Shown in pieces: positions 8,353-17,132 of a DNA stretch of 64,000 bases. Below the pieces are notes generated by a model. That model was not told the origin of the DNA, made no database searches, and saw nothing but the letters and a program-made list of their open reading frames with translations. A program made the position numbers and the translations under genes. Source of the DNA: Christiangramia aestuarii (lineage in GTDB: Bacteria; Bacteroidota; Bacteroidia; Flavobacteriales; Flavobacteriaceae); contig NZ_VJVW01000004.1 in the NCBI RefSeq assembly GCF_009735585.1, positions 372,001 to 436,000 of the forward strand, written 5' to 3'. Within the stretch, counting starts at the first letter, position 1. The number at the start of each line of letters is the position of its first letter.

Positions 8353-9384
8353 CTATTGCTTAAATCGCAAAACTTCAGACCTCCCCTTCTTGAAGATCTT
8401 GTTGCTGGCACCCTTACCTTTTCGAAGTGCTTTTTGCTCTTCGTAAGGCAATGCCGCGATCTCCTTACAGTCATCTGAACAGCAATTATTCATTTTTTCA
8501 GCACATTCCTCGCACTGGATAAACAGTAGATGACATGCCTCGTTGGCACAGTTCACATGGGTATCGCAAGGCTTACCGCACTGGTGACAGTTAGCGATCA
8601 CATCCTCTGAAATTCGCTCGGCGCGACGATGATCAAAAACAAAATTCTTACCTATGAACTTATTCTCGAGATTCTTTTGCTGAACCTGCCTGGTATACTC
8701 AATGATCCCGCCTTCCAGCTGGTATACGTTCTTGAATCCGCGGTGTTTGTAATAGGCACTGGCTTTTTCACATCGAATCCCTCCGGTACAATACATCACC
8801 AGGTTCTTATCTTCCTTATGTTCTTTAAGGTCTTCTTCGATAATTGGCAATGAATCCCTGAACGTGTCTACATCTGGAGTAACGGCGCCCTGGAAATGAC
8901 CAATTTCACTTTCATAGTGATTTCTCATGTCAACCAGGACCGTGTTGGGATCGCTGATTAGTTCATTGAACTTTTCGGCATCAACGTGTACACCCTTGTT
9001 CCTAACATCGAAGGTTTCATCGTTCAAGCCATCTGCCACGATCTTGTTACGCACCTTTACCTTCAGTTTAAGGAAAGATTTGATATCATGTTCAATGGCG
9101 ATGTTCAACCTCACATTTTCGAGGAAATAAATATCATCAAGGAATGCCTTGAATTCATTAAATCTCTTTGCCGGCACAGATAACTGGGCATTGATACCTT
9201 CGTGGGCTACATAAATGCGGCCCAGCACATCCATCTGATCCCAGGCAATGAATAAATGATTCCTGAATAATTCGGGGTTTCCGATCTTTGCGTAAGCATA
9301 GAAAGAGAGCGTTAGCCTGTCTTCTCCGGCTTCTTCTAAAAGAGCTTCTCTTTCTTTAGCGCTCAATTTATTGTACAGTTGCAT
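8353..9384 (-). CDS. trhO: tRNA uridine(34) hydroxylase TrhO (rhodanese-like, formerly YceA)
   Basis: Hydroxylates U34 of certain tRNAs, the oxygen-dependent route toward 5-methoxy/carboxymethoxy-uridine at the wobble base. In 343 residues the N-terminal domain (about 1-120) is followed by a rhodanese domain whose catalytic cysteine lies in MYCTGGIRCEKASAYYKHRG. A cysteine-rich C-terminus (CHQCGKPCDTHVNCANEAC, then CEECAEKMNNCCSDDC) probably binds metal, as in other long TrhO proteins. The ATG at 9384 matches the family start. It is transcribed alone, divergent from recA, and a TATCTTTG -7 element lies about 40 bases upstream. Confidence 0.92.
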   Translation of the reverse strand: MQLYNKLSAKEREALLEEAGEDRLTLSFYAYAKIGNPELFRNHLFIAWDQMDVLGRIYVAHEGINAQLSVPAKRFNEFKAFLDDIYFLENVRLNIAIEHDIKSFLKLKVKVRNKIVADGLNDETFDVRNKGVHVDAEKFNELISDPNTVLVDMRNHYESEIGHFQGAVTPDVDTFRDSLPIIEEDLKEHKEDKNLVMYCTGGIRCEKASAYYKHRGFKNVYQLEGGIIEYTRQVQQKNLENKFIGKNFVFDHRRAERISEDVIANCHQCGKPCDTHVNCANEACHLLFIQCEECAEKMNNCCSDDCKEIAALPYEEQKALRKGKGASNKIFKKGRSEVLRFKQ

Positions 9385-9421
9385 GCTATACTAATATTTT
9401 AAGTGTTAAAGAAAATTTTTG

Positions 9422-9429
9422 CAAAGATA
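9422..9429 (-). promoter_or_regulatory. -7 element for trhO
   Basis: The minus strand reads TATCTTTG, an exact match to the Bacteroidota housekeeping -7 consensus TAnnTTTG, 38 bases before the trhO ATG. A TTG lies 15 bases further upstream, slightly close for a -33 element. Confidence 0.5.
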
Positions 9430-9474
9430 CATTTTTCCGCAGACCAACCATAAAGCTCGATGAATATTACATTT

Positions 9475-9500
9475 TTCCAAATATTTGGAATATTTCCAAA
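9475..9500. promoter_or_regulatory. Palindromic operator candidate upstream of recA
   Basis: The perfect 16-bp palindrome TTCCAAATATTTGGAA (9475-9490) is followed at once by TATTTCCAAA, giving three half-sites of the form TTCCAAA in 26 bp. It lies 20-45 bp upstream of the likely recA -33 element, where an activator or SOS-type repressor could bind. It does not match the proteobacterial or Bacillus LexA boxes. Confidence 0.45.
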
Positions 9501-9518
9501 AAACTGACTTAAGTTTTA

Positions 9519-9549
9519 TTGTATTGCAAAAAAACTTGTCTTATTTTAG
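9519..9549 (+). promoter_or_regulatory. Probable recA promoter
   Basis: TTG at 9519-9521, a 20-base spacer, then TATTTTAG at 9542-9549, one base off TAnnTTTG. The recA ATG is 33 bases downstream. Confidence 0.4.
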
Positions 9550-9581
9550 CACACCTTATTTTACAATTATAAAATACATTC

Positions 9582-10595
9582 ATGAGCAACGATAAAGAAA
9601 GAGACGCGAAATTAAAAGCACTGAAGCTCACCCTTGATAAGATGGACAAGACCTACGGTAAAGGTACGGTCATGAAAATGAGCGACCAGGCCGTGGCCGA
9701 CGTAGAGGCTATTTCTACAGGTTCGCTGGGTCTGGATCTTGCTTTGGGAGTTGGAGGATATCCAAGAGGAAGAGTGATAGAGATCTATGGTCCTGAATCT
9801 TCAGGTAAGACCACCCTTACCCTTCACGCCATTGCAGAAGCCCAGAAAAAAGGGGGGATCGCCGCTTTTATTGATGCGGAACATGCTTTTGACAGGTTCT
9901 ATGCAGAAAAGCTGGATGTAGATATCGATAACCTTATTATTTCCCAGCCAGATAACGGGGAGCAGGCGCTTGAGATCGCAGACAACCTTATTCGTTCCGG
10001 AGCTATCGATATTATCGTGATCGACTCGGTTGCTGCACTTACTCCTAAGAGCGAGATAGAAGGTGAAATGGGAGATTCTAAAATGGGTCTTCATGCAAGA
10101 TTGATGTCTCAGGCATTGAGAAAACTTACCTCCTCTATCAGCAAGACCAACTGTACGGTGATCTTCATTAACCAGTTAAGAGAGAAGATCGGGGTGATGT
10201 TTGGCAACCCTGAAACCACCACCGGTGGTAACGCCCTTAAGTTCTATGCTTCGGTAAGACTAGATATTAGGAGGTCTACCCAGATCAAGGATAGCGGTAA
10301 TAACGTGACCGGTAACAAGACCAGGGTAAAAGTTGTGAAGAACAAGGTGGCACCACCTTTCAAAACTGCTGAATTCGATATCATGTATGGTGAAGGGGTT
10401 TCCAAGATTGGTGAGATCATCGATATTGGGGTAGACTATGAGATCATTAAGAAAAGTGGTTCATGGTTCAGTTACGAAGATACCAAGCTAGGTCAGGGTC
10501 GTGATGCCGTCAAGATCCTTCTTAAGGATAATCCGGACCTGATGGAGGAACTCGAAGAGAAGATCAAAAACGCGATTAAGATCGCTAAAGAATAA
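9582..10595 (+). CDS. recA: Recombinase RecA
   Basis: DNA strand-exchange ATPase for homologous recombination and repair. The 337-residue length is standard. Walker A is GPESSGKTT at about residues 66-74, Walker B lies in [12 protein letters not shown], and the L1/L2 region reads [20 protein letters not shown]. The ATG at 9582 gives the usual N-terminus with the [13 protein letters not shown] segment. It is monocistronic: its own upstream region carries a palindrome and probable promoter, and an intrinsic terminator follows the stop codon directly. Confidence 0.98.
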   Translation: MSNDKERDAKLKALKLTLDKMDKTYGKGTVMKMSDQAVADVEAISTGSLGLDLALGVGGYPRGRVIEIYGPESSGKTTLTLHAIAEAQKKGGIAAFIDAEHAFDRFYAEKLDVDIDNLIISQPDNGEQALEIADNLIRSGAIDIIVIDSVAALTPKSEIEGEMGDSKMGLHARLMSQALRKLTSSISKTNCTVIFINQLREKIGVMFGNPETTTGGNALKFYASVRLDIRRSTQIKDSGNNVTGNKTRVKVVKNKVAPPFKTAEFDIMYGEGVSKIGEIIDIGVDYEIIKKSGSWFSYEDTKLGQGRDAVKILLKDNPDLMEELEEKIKNAIKIAKE

Positions 10596-10626
10596 AAAAA
10601 GAATCCCCGAAAGGGGATTTTTTTTG
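10595..10626 (+). terminator. Intrinsic terminator of recA
   Basis: Stem AATCCCC (10602-10608), loop GAAA, stem GGGGATT (10613-10619), then an unbroken T-run. An A-run precedes the stem. It separates recA from the lipoprotein gene. Confidence 0.93.
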
Positions 10627-10683
10627 GTCCCAACGCAACCTTTTAAATTTCATTGCATCTATTGTATAAAAGCAAAAATGTAT

Positions 10684-11145
10684 ATGAAAAAAATAGTATT
10701 GATTTTACTGGCGGTAGTTGGCCTAAGCAGCTGTTCTATCAATGATGATGAAACTCCGAATATCGAATATGAATTAGCCGAAATTACAGCAAACGATCTT
10801 CCGGATGAGTTCGAAATGGGAAAAACCTATACGGTGACGGTGACTTATTTGTTACCCTCACAGTGTAACACCTTTGCCGGGATAGATGCCAGAAGGGCTG
10901 GAAACACAGGTCCAGAAAGAAGGCAGATCTTTATCGCGGCTGTTTCTCGTTTTGTGAACAGCACCGAGTGTGATGCCCAGACTTCAGGAAACTCGGGCAC
11001 CAGCACTTTTACTATCACTGTAGACGAAAATGAAGATTATACTTTCTATTTTTGGACCGGTACCAATGCTGCAGACGAACCTCTGTATGATGAAGTAACT
11101 GTTCCCGTGGTTGATATCGAAACGACCGGAACTCTAAAAAAATAG
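10684..11145 (+). CDS. Small lipoprotein of unknown function
   Basis: A 153-residue predicted lipoprotein with a signal sequence ending in the lipobox LSSC (MKKIVLILLAVVGLSSC). The ATG at 10684 is preferred over the ATG two codons upstream because it places KK directly after Met. The mature part is acidic and shows a beta-rich pattern (GKTYTVTVTYLLP, GTSTFTITVDENEDYTFYFW) with two cysteines (SQCNTF, STECDA) that could form a disulfide. I do not recognise the family. It lies 8 bases before the sigma-factor gene and may be cotranscribed with it, which would make it a target or input of that regulator. Confidence 0.75.
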   Translation: MKKIVLILLAVVGLSSCSINDDETPNIEYELAEITANDLPDEFEMGKTYTVTVTYLLPSQCNTFAGIDARRAGNTGPERRQIFIAAVSRFVNSTECDAQTSGNSGTSTFTITVDENEDYTFYFWTGTNAADEPLYDEVTVPVVDIETTGTLKK

Positions 11146-11153
11146 ATGATTCT

Positions 11154-11699
11154 TTGGGTTTAAAGGACCTTATCAAACAGTGCAAAAACCAGAACAGGAA
11201 TGCACAGGAACAGCTTTACCGGCTTTATGCGGCAAAGCTGTTCGGTGTTTGCCTGAAGTATTCAGATAGCCGACAACAGGCAGAAGATAATCTTCAGGAT
11301 GGTTTTGTTACCATTTTTGAAAAGATCTCCCAGTTTGACCACAAAGGTTCTTTTGAAGGCTGGATGAAGAGGATCCTCATAAATACCGCCTTACAAAAAC
11401 ACAGGCAGCAAAAGGTCTATAGCATAACCAACGAAGATCATTTAGAGGAAGAAGAGATCGAAATAGAAACCGAGGAGCTCTCGGTAGATTTTCTCCTCGA
11501 ATGTGTCCAGAGCCTCCCCGACAGGTACAGGCAGGTTTTCAACCTTTATGTGATGGACGGTTATTCTCACAGGGAGATCGCAGAAATGCTTCAGATCTCT
11601 GAAGGAACCTCCAAATCTAACCTGGCCAGGGCAAGAATGGCATTGAAAGAAAGAATAGAAAAATATCAGGATAATCAGAATTCGGCTCAATCAATATGA
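11154..11699 (+). CDS. ECF-type RNA polymerase sigma-70 factor
   Basis: Alternative sigma factor of 181 residues. Region 2 spans about 10-80 (EQLYRLYAAKLFGVCLKYS, then AEDNLQDGFVTIFEKISQF) and region 4 about 120-170 (LPDRYRQVFNLYVMDGYSH, then REIAEMLQISEGTSKSNLAR). An acidic linker (EEEEIEIETEEL) joins them. The frame opens with TTG at 11154; the nearby ATG at 11146 is in another frame and stops after five codons. Its last four bases overlap the ATG of the next gene (ATGA), so the sigma factor and its likely membrane partner are made together. Target genes are unknown. Confidence 0.9.
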   Translation: MGLKDLIKQCKNQNRNAQEQLYRLYAAKLFGVCLKYSDSRQQAEDNLQDGFVTIFEKISQFDHKGSFEGWMKRILINTALQKHRQQKVYSITNEDHLEEEEIEIETEELSVDFLLECVQSLPDRYRQVFNLYVMDGYSHREIAEMLQISEGTSKSNLARARMALKERIEKYQDNQNSAQSI

Positions 11700-13159
11700 A
11701 AGAAAAGAAGAACATAGACCGGATATACCAGGAAAAATTCAAGGACTTCGAGAGGGAGCCCGATGAGAGACTTTGGGGGAACATCGCCTCGAGACTTGAC
11801 AAGGAGGAGGAAAAAGAGCCTGTTTTGATCCCACTTTGGTGGAAGATTGGTGGCGTTGCAGCGGTATTGGCGATCGTAATCGCCAGCCTTCTGTTTACCC
11901 AGAATCAGTCTCCTCTTTCCAATGAACCCGGAGTAGTGATCGAGGAAATCGATAATAGCCCTGAAACCGAGCCAGGAGAATCCATACACAATAAAAATGA
12001 GGCAGCTAGAATTGAATCTCCAAATAGTATTGCAGAAGAGGAGAATTCAGCAATGCAGGGAGGGCAGGAAAACTCAAACAGCAGCCAATCATTAGGAACT
12101 AAAAACAACACACAGGAGGCCCTGGCAAAACAGGATAATTTAAAAAAGGATACTAAAAAAGAATCAGCATTATTCTCCAAAAATACCGCGGTGGCACAGC
12201 AGACTTCGCAAACCACTGCACCAAAAAATGAAAAAGAAGAAGATGCAATTAACCCGGTGCCGGCAAACAAAGCCGATTCCGGGATGATTGCTGAAAATGA
12301 ACCTGTGAAGATCGATTCGATTTCGCCAGCTTCGCTCCTGGAAGATGAAAATGAACTGGCCAAAATCGAGGAAGAAAAAGAAAAATCTAAAGACGAGGAA
12401 GAAGCCATTGCAGAGGCAGACCTTAAAAGAATGAGGCTTTCTACCTTCGCTGCTCCGGTTTTCTACAAGAATATCGGCAACGGGAACGAACTATCCAATC
12501 AACTGGCAGAGAACGGATCTTCTTCTGAAGTCACCCTTTCTTACGGGGTGAAGGTAGCATATCAGCTTTCTGAGAAACTGCGTATTAGAACCGGAATAAG
12601 TAAAGTTGATATCAATAACAGCACCCAGGGGATCGCTTTTTCTCCCGCTATGGCCTCTAGTTTTGAAAACCTGAGTCTACTTGAAGACAATATCGAAATA
12701 AGAAATAATAACAGTGCACCATCTCCAGCAGGCGAGCAAACCGGCCCATTACCTACCTTCACAGGAGACAGCAATACCGCGCTTACCACTGCGGTGGCCA
12801 CTCCGGGAGAGATCAGACAGCAGTTCGGCTATATCGAAATCCCATTAGAACTGGAATATGCCCTGATAGACAAAAGGTTTGGCCTGAATATCATTGGTGG
12901 CGGAAGCAGTCTGTTCCTGGATCACAACCGGGTAGACCTGGTATCGGGAGAATCCAGAACCAGGCTTGGTGAAGCTACTAATATTAACAGCACCAGTTTC
13001 AGTACCAACATCGGGCTGGGGCTGGATTATAAATTGACCGAAAAGTTCAGTCTAAGCATGGAGCCTATTTTCAAATACCAGCTGAACACCTTCAATAATG
13101 TAGATAATGTGCAGCCTGTAAATTTCGGGGTGTATTCAGGTATTAACTTCAGGTTCTAG
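11696..13159 (+). CDS. Membrane protein with outer-membrane-like C-terminus, putative sigma regulator
   Basis: A 487-residue protein coupled to the ECF sigma gene by an ATGA overlap, the usual place for an anti-sigma factor. Residues 1-45 are charged and cytoplasm-like (REPDERLWGNIASRLDKEEE). One membrane segment follows (about 46-66, WWKIGGVAAVLAIVIASLLF). A long low-complexity stretch rich in E, K, N and S runs from about 70 to 240. The final ~240 residues have an outer-membrane beta-barrel pattern (VTLSYGVKVAYQLSEKLRIR, FGYIEIPLELEYALI) and end with phenylalanine (GVYSGINFRF), the classic last residue of barrel proteins. I infer a protein that reaches across the periplasm. No ZAS or FecR motif is visible. 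Confidence 0.75.
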   Translation: MKEKKNIDRIYQEKFKDFEREPDERLWGNIASRLDKEEEKEPVLIPLWWKIGGVAAVLAIVIASLLFTQNQSPLSNEPGVVIEEIDNSPETEPGESIHNKNEAARIESPNSIAEEENSAMQGGQENSNSSQSLGTKNNTQEALAKQDNLKKDTKKESALFSKNTAVAQQTSQTTAPKNEKEEDAINPVPANKADSGMIAENEPVKIDSISPASLLEDENELAKIEEEKEKSKDEEEAIAEADLKRMRLSTFAAPVFYKNIGNGNELSNQLAENGSSSEVTLSYGVKVAYQLSEKLRIRTGISKVDINNSTQGIAFSPAMASSFENLSLLEDNIEIRNNNSAPSPAGEQTGPLPTFTGDSNTALTTAVATPGEIRQQFGYIEIPLELEYALIDKRFGLNIIGGGSSLFLDHNRVDLVSGESRTRLGEATNINSTSFSTNIGLGLDYKLTEKFSLSMEPIFKYQLNTFNNVDNVQPVNFGVYSGINFRF

Positions 13160-13160
13160 A

Positions 13161-13901
13161 TCACAGACTAGGATTGGTAAGCTCTTCGTAAAGGATATGG
13201 TAAGTGCGATCCTTCAGATCCTTTCTGCAGGTAAGTTCCAACTCCCTCGTATCTATAAAATTGTGGATCTTAACCCTTAGCTTACCAGGGCTTCCGCTAA
13301 AGAACTTATAGGAAAAACGCTTCTTATTGTCGTGAAAGGTGATGGGAACTATGGGGATCTGGTGCTCTATCGCCAGCCGGAAAGCGCCATCCTTGAACTG
13401 GTCTAAAATTATGCTCCGGTCATCGGGAACGCCACCCTCTGGGAATATGCATACGCTGTTCTCCTGCTCCAGCCTGCGCTGGGCCTCCTCAAAAGCAGCC
13501 TTCCCGCTCTTCTGGTTTTTGCGATCTACCAGGATACAGGTCCTTCGATAAAAGAATCCGAATACAGGGATCCTACTCAACTCCTTTTTTCCGATGAAAA
13601 CAAATGGCTGTTTTATAACGGCTAGCATTAACATAATATCAAGCATCGAGGTATGATTGGCCACCAGCATATAGCTTTTATGCTCTTGCAACTGCTCATC
13701 TGCCTCCATCACTATCCGAAAACCCATCCCATAGATGATCACCTTCGCCCAAATACGGGCGCAAATAAAGAACTGCGCGTAAAATTTTTCTGAAGAGGTA
13801 AAAATGAGCAGGAAGGGCAACATGATCACAATTGGCACGATCATAAGCACATAGAACCAGATTCGCCATAACAGGATTGCCGCCGCTTTGATAAAACTCA
13901 T
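13161..13901 (-). CDS. plsC: 1-acyl-sn-glycerol-3-phosphate acyltransferase
   Basis: Adds the second acyl chain to lysophosphatidate in phospholipid synthesis at the inner membrane. The start is set at the ATG at 13901 (MSFIKAAAILLWR), because the upstream extension would need TTG and adds only three residues, giving 246 residues. An N-terminal membrane segment (about 5-35) precedes the acyltransferase motifs NHTSMLDI (the H-x4-D catalytic pair), FIGKKELSRIPVFGFFYRR, FPEGGVPDD and VPITF. It is convergent with the preceding membrane protein gene (2-base gap) and divergent from trpS. An ornithine-lipid or other lyso-lipid acyltransferase is possible. Confidence 0.88.
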   Translation of the reverse strand: MSFIKAAAILLWRIWFYVLMIVPIVIMLPFLLIFTSSEKFYAQFFICARIWAKVIIYGMGFRIVMEADEQLQEHKSYMLVANHTSMLDIMLMLAVIKQPFVFIGKKELSRIPVFGFFYRRTCILVDRKNQKSGKAAFEEAQRRLEQENSVCIFPEGGVPDDRSIILDQFKDGAFRLAIEHQIPIVPITFHDNKKRFSYKFFSGSPGKLRVKIHNFIDTRELELTCRKDLKDRTYHILYEELTNPSL

Positions 13902-13948
13902 AGTCTCCAAAAGTACTAAAATGAACCGAGCGAATTCTATAAAAAAAT

Positions 13949-13956
13949 TACCTTTG
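13949..13956 (+). promoter_or_regulatory. -7 element for trpS
   Basis: TACCTTTG matches TAnnTTTG exactly and lies 20 bases before the trpS ATG. No TTG is found at the -33 distance. Confidence 0.5.
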
Positions 13957-13976
13957 CAACAAAATTCAGAAATTCA

Positions 13977-14945
13977 ATGTCCAGAATACTTACAGGAGTA
14001 CAAAGTACAGGAACCCCTCATTTGGGGAATCTTTTAGGAGCAATTATGCCGGCGATAGATATGGCGAATCAACCAGACAACGATTCCTTTATTTTTATCG
14101 CAGACCTGCATTCTCTTACGCAGATAAAAGATGCTAAAACTCTTAGGCAGAACACCTATTCTGTTGCCGCAACCTGGCTGGCCTGTGGACTGGACATTAA
14201 CCGCAGCGTATTTTACCGCCAGAGCGATATCCCGCAGGTAACTGAACTATCATGGTACCTCAGCTGTTTTTTCCCTTACCAGCGTTTGACCCTGGCTCAC
14301 TCCTTTAAGGATAAAGCAGACAGGCTGGAAGACGTGAACAGCGGACTATTTAGCTATCCTATGCTGATGGCGGCAGACATCCTGTTATACGACGCCGAGA
14401 TAGTTCCCGTAGGGAAAGACCAGCTACAACACTTGGAAATGACCAGGGATGTAGCCTCAAGGTTCCACGCAAAAATGGGTGAAGTATTCGTGATCCCGGA
14501 AGCCAAAGTACAGGAAGGAACCATGTATGTACCCGGAACCGATGGACAGAAAATGAGTAAGTCCAAAGGAAATACCATCAATATATTCCAGACAGATAAA
14601 AAGCTTAGAAAGCAGATCATGGGGATAGAAACCGATAGTACTCCCCTTGAAGAACCTAAAGATCCTGATACCTGTAATGTTTTCGCTCTATATAAACTTA
14701 TGGCCAGCGAGGAGCAGATCCTTGAAATGAGAAAGAACTACGAAGGTGGAAATTATGGTTATGGTCATGCCAAGCAGGCCCTTTTTGAACTTGTAAAGGA
14801 AAAGTTCCAGCAGCCCCGCGAGAAATATGAATACTACATCAATAATCTTGAGGAGATAGACAAGGCACTGGAAGTAGGTGCAGAAAAAGCCCGAAAGGTA
14901 GCTAACGAGGTACTTAAGAAAGTTAGGACCAAGGCAGGATACTAG
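13977..14945 (+). CDS. trpS: Tryptophanyl-tRNA synthetase
   Basis: Class I aminoacyl-tRNA synthetase that charges tRNA-Trp. The 322 residues include the HIGH-type motif TGTPHLGNLLGA at about 10-21 and the KMSKS motif in GQKMSKSKGNTI at about 190-201. Further landmarks are the FIADLHSLTQ and VPVGKDQLQHLEMTRD segments. The ATG at 13977 places the family N-terminus MSRILTGVQSTG correctly. The stop codon overlaps the stop of dprA on the opposite strand (14942-14945). Confidence 0.97.
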   Translation: MSRILTGVQSTGTPHLGNLLGAIMPAIDMANQPDNDSFIFIADLHSLTQIKDAKTLRQNTYSVAATWLACGLDINRSVFYRQSDIPQVTELSWYLSCFFPYQRLTLAHSFKDKADRLEDVNSGLFSYPMLMAADILLYDAEIVPVGKDQLQHLEMTRDVASRFHAKMGEVFVIPEAKVQEGTMYVPGTDGQKMSKSKGNTINIFQTDKKLRKQIMGIETDSTPLEEPKDPDTCNVFALYKLMASEEQILEMRKNYEGGNYGYGHAKQALFELVKEKFQQPREKYEYYINNLEEIDKALEVGAEKARKVANEVLKKVRTKAGY

Positions 14946-16042
14946 ATCACCTCGAACAGTTTTCCAGGCAAAGGTCTTACAGCGCCCTTTAGTTCCATAT
15001 TTAGAAGCAGTGAAGCTGTTTTAAAGGTCGGGAAATTACTGTTCAAGGCCAGCAGGTCCAGTTCTGTCTTTCCGCGTTCCTTTAGAAGATTGTATAGTTT
15101 TTGTTCGTCCTCTTCCAGCTCGATGAAGAGTTGTTTTTGCACGACTTTTTCCTTTTCCTCGATCTCCCAGTTCAGGATATAGGCAAGGTCGGCCACTGAA
15201 GTCAGCACGTGGGCCTGTTGGGTTTTGATAAGGTTATTGCATCCAATACTAAACCTGTCCCCAGGTCTCCCGGGAACGGCGAACACCTCCCTGTCGTAAG
15301 AATTTGCAATATCTGCAGTTACCAGTGCCCCGCCCTTCTCAGCACTTTCAATCACAACCGTAGCCTCGCTCAAACCGGCTATAATGCGGTTACGCTTTAG
15401 AAAATTATTCCGGTCAAAATTATCGGTACTCCAGAAGTCGGTAAAGAAACCACCATTCTCTTCAATTTCCCTAATATACTTTTTATGAGATTTTGGATAG
15501 ACCTGGTTAAGACCATGAGCCAGGCATCCAATGGTCTGCAGGCCGTTCTTCACCGCAGCCTTTTGTGCGGTGATATCTACGCCATAGGCGAAACCCGAAA
15601 CTATAACCGGGTCGAGAATGGCCAACTTTTCAATTAAGTCTTCGCAAAAGGATATCCCATGAGAAGTGACCTGCCTGGTACCCACGATACTAAGCATCCT
15701 TTTTCTACGCAGGTCTATTTTACCCCTGGAAAAAAGGAGAATGGGACCATCTAAGCAATGCTTCAGTTTTTCTGGATATTGTTCTTCCTGGAAATAATAT
15801 ACCTCGATGGCGTTATCCTGGATGAATTTCAATTCATTTTCAGCAGCCCTTAAATATTTGGCATCTTTAAGCTCCTGAATTCTTCCCTGTCCCACCCCGT
15901 CTATTTTGACCAAATTCGATGACTTTTCAGCAAAGATATTCCTGGCGTTCCCGAATTTACGAATGAGCTTCTTGGCCGTTGTATCTCCCAGATTTGGAAT
16001 GTTTTGCAGAGCGAGAGTATAAAGTAAATCTTCAGAATTCAT
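14942..16042 (-). CDS. dprA: DNA-processing protein DprA
   Basis: Loads RecA onto incoming single-stranded DNA in natural transformation; widely kept in bacteria not known to be competent. The start is set at the ATG at 16042 (MNSEDLLYTLALQNIPNLG), giving 366 residues; a TTG three codons upstream is less likely. An N-terminal helix-hairpin-helix/SAM-like part (about 1-80) precedes the Rossmann-like domain with VGTRQVTSHG, SGFAYGVDITAQKAA and VFAVPGRPGDRFSIGCN. The last ~60 residues look like the winged-helix DprA C-domain. The gene runs toward trpS. Confidence 0.94.
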   Translation of the reverse strand: MNSEDLLYTLALQNIPNLGDTTAKKLIRKFGNARNIFAEKSSNLVKIDGVGQGRIQELKDAKYLRAAENELKFIQDNAIEVYYFQEEQYPEKLKHCLDGPILLFSRGKIDLRRKRMLSIVGTRQVTSHGISFCEDLIEKLAILDPVIVSGFAYGVDITAQKAAVKNGLQTIGCLAHGLNQVYPKSHKKYIREIEENGGFFTDFWSTDNFDRNNFLKRNRIIAGLSEATVVIESAEKGGALVTADIANSYDREVFAVPGRPGDRFSIGCNNLIKTQQAHVLTSVADLAYILNWEIEEKEKVVQKQLFIELEEDEQKLYNLLKERGKTELDLLALNSNFPTFKTASLLLNMELKGAVRPLPGKLFEVI

Positions 16043-16127
16043 CAAGGCCAATTTGAATAAATTTACAGAAAAAAAGATTTGTTAATAAAATTTCTTTGGG
16101 TAACTTTAACCCACTGCCGATAACCTA

Positions 16128-16135
16128 TATTTTTG
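16128..16135 (+). promoter_or_regulatory. -7 element for the SPOR protein gene
   Basis: TATTTTTG matches TAnnTTTG. It ends only 6 bases before the ATG at 16142, so a transcript from here would have almost no leader. Confidence 0.4.
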
Positions 16136-16141
16136 CAACCA

Positions 16142-17071
16142 ATGAACATATCCAGCCACATCCAGGACCTGCTTTATAGATACGAATGCGTAGTTTTACC
16201 CGGTTTCGGTGCATTTCTTTCTCAAAAGCAATCAGCATATATAGACGAGAATTCAAAGGAATTTTTCCCTCCTAACAAGATTATCTCTTTCAACAGGCAG
16301 TTGATCAAGAATGATGGTTTACTGGCAAATTATATCGCAGAGGTAGAATCTGTAAAATATAATACAGCCAACAATATGATCCAGGAGTTCGTTTACGACC
16401 TGGAAAATTCATTGCAGAACGACGCCAAGGCAGAACTGGCTAACATAGGTAAATTCTATATCGATGCTGAAGACAAACTTCAGTTCGAACCTTTCAGCGA
16501 GATCAATTTTCTTACCCAGTCCTTCGGGCTTGCTTCCTATAATGCTTACCCGGTACAGCGTGAGCTTTATAAGCAACAGGTAGAGGAACTGGAAGAGAAA
16601 ACTCCGTTGCTGTTCACCCCGGAAAGAAGAAAATCATCTTTCCTTAAATATGCCGCGATCGGTCTTATTGCACTTGGAATTTCAAGTTTCGCCGGGCTAA
16701 ACATCTACAGCAGCCAGGTCTCTAAGCACAATATTGCCGAGCAGCAGGAAGCTGAAAGCAAATTACAACAGCAGATACAACAGGCAACTTTTGTGATAGA
16801 CAATCCTTTACCAGCAGTTACGCTGGAAGTGGAAAAACAATCGGGTGACTTTCATATCGTAGCCGGAGCTTTCCGCGTAGAGGAGAATGCCCATACAAAA
16901 GTGGACGAACTTCGAGATGCTGGTTTTAAAGCAAGATATATAGGCGCTAACAAATATGGTTTGCACCAGGTGGTTTACTCAAGCCATCAGACCAGAAGGG
17001 AAGCCATCAATAAGCTCTACGAGGTGAAAAAGACCAACGAAGCAGCCTGGCTACTGGTTCAGGAACTTTAA
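16142..17071 (+). CDS. HU-CCDC81-like and SPOR domain envelope protein
   Basis: A 309-residue protein likely to act at the cell envelope or division site. The N-terminal part (about 1-125) resembles the HU-CCDC81 domain pair of Bacteroidota, an HU-like fold not necessarily binding DNA (SHIQDLLYRYECVVLPGFGA). One membrane segment lies at about 170-192 (YAAIGLIALGISSFAGLNIY), followed by a short coiled, Q-rich linker. The C-terminal SPOR domain (about 237-309, GDFHIVAGAFRVEENAHTKV) is predicted to bind denuded peptidoglycan. ATG at 16142 is used; the upstream in-frame TTG adds only three residues. Confidence 0.83.
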   Translation: MNISSHIQDLLYRYECVVLPGFGAFLSQKQSAYIDENSKEFFPPNKIISFNRQLIKNDGLLANYIAEVESVKYNTANNMIQEFVYDLENSLQNDAKAELANIGKFYIDAEDKLQFEPFSEINFLTQSFGLASYNAYPVQRELYKQQVEELEEKTPLLFTPERRKSSFLKYAAIGLIALGISSFAGLNIYSSQVSKHNIAEQQEAESKLQQQIQQATFVIDNPLPAVTLEVEKQSGDFHIVAGAFRVEENAHTKVDELRDAGFKARYIGANKYGLHQVVYSSHQTRREAINKLYEVKKTNEAAWLLVQEL

Positions 17072-17111
17072 TTTAATACTTCGTTAACGGCCAAACCTCC
17101 TAAATCCTCCT

Positions 17112-17119
17112 TACTTTTG
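17112..17119 (+). promoter_or_regulatory. -7 element for the acyl-CoA thioesterase
   Basis: TACTTTTG matches TAnnTTTG and ends 13 bases before the ATG at 17133. No clear -33 TTG is present. Confidence 0.4.
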
Positions 17120-17132
17120 CAAAAAAGATAAT

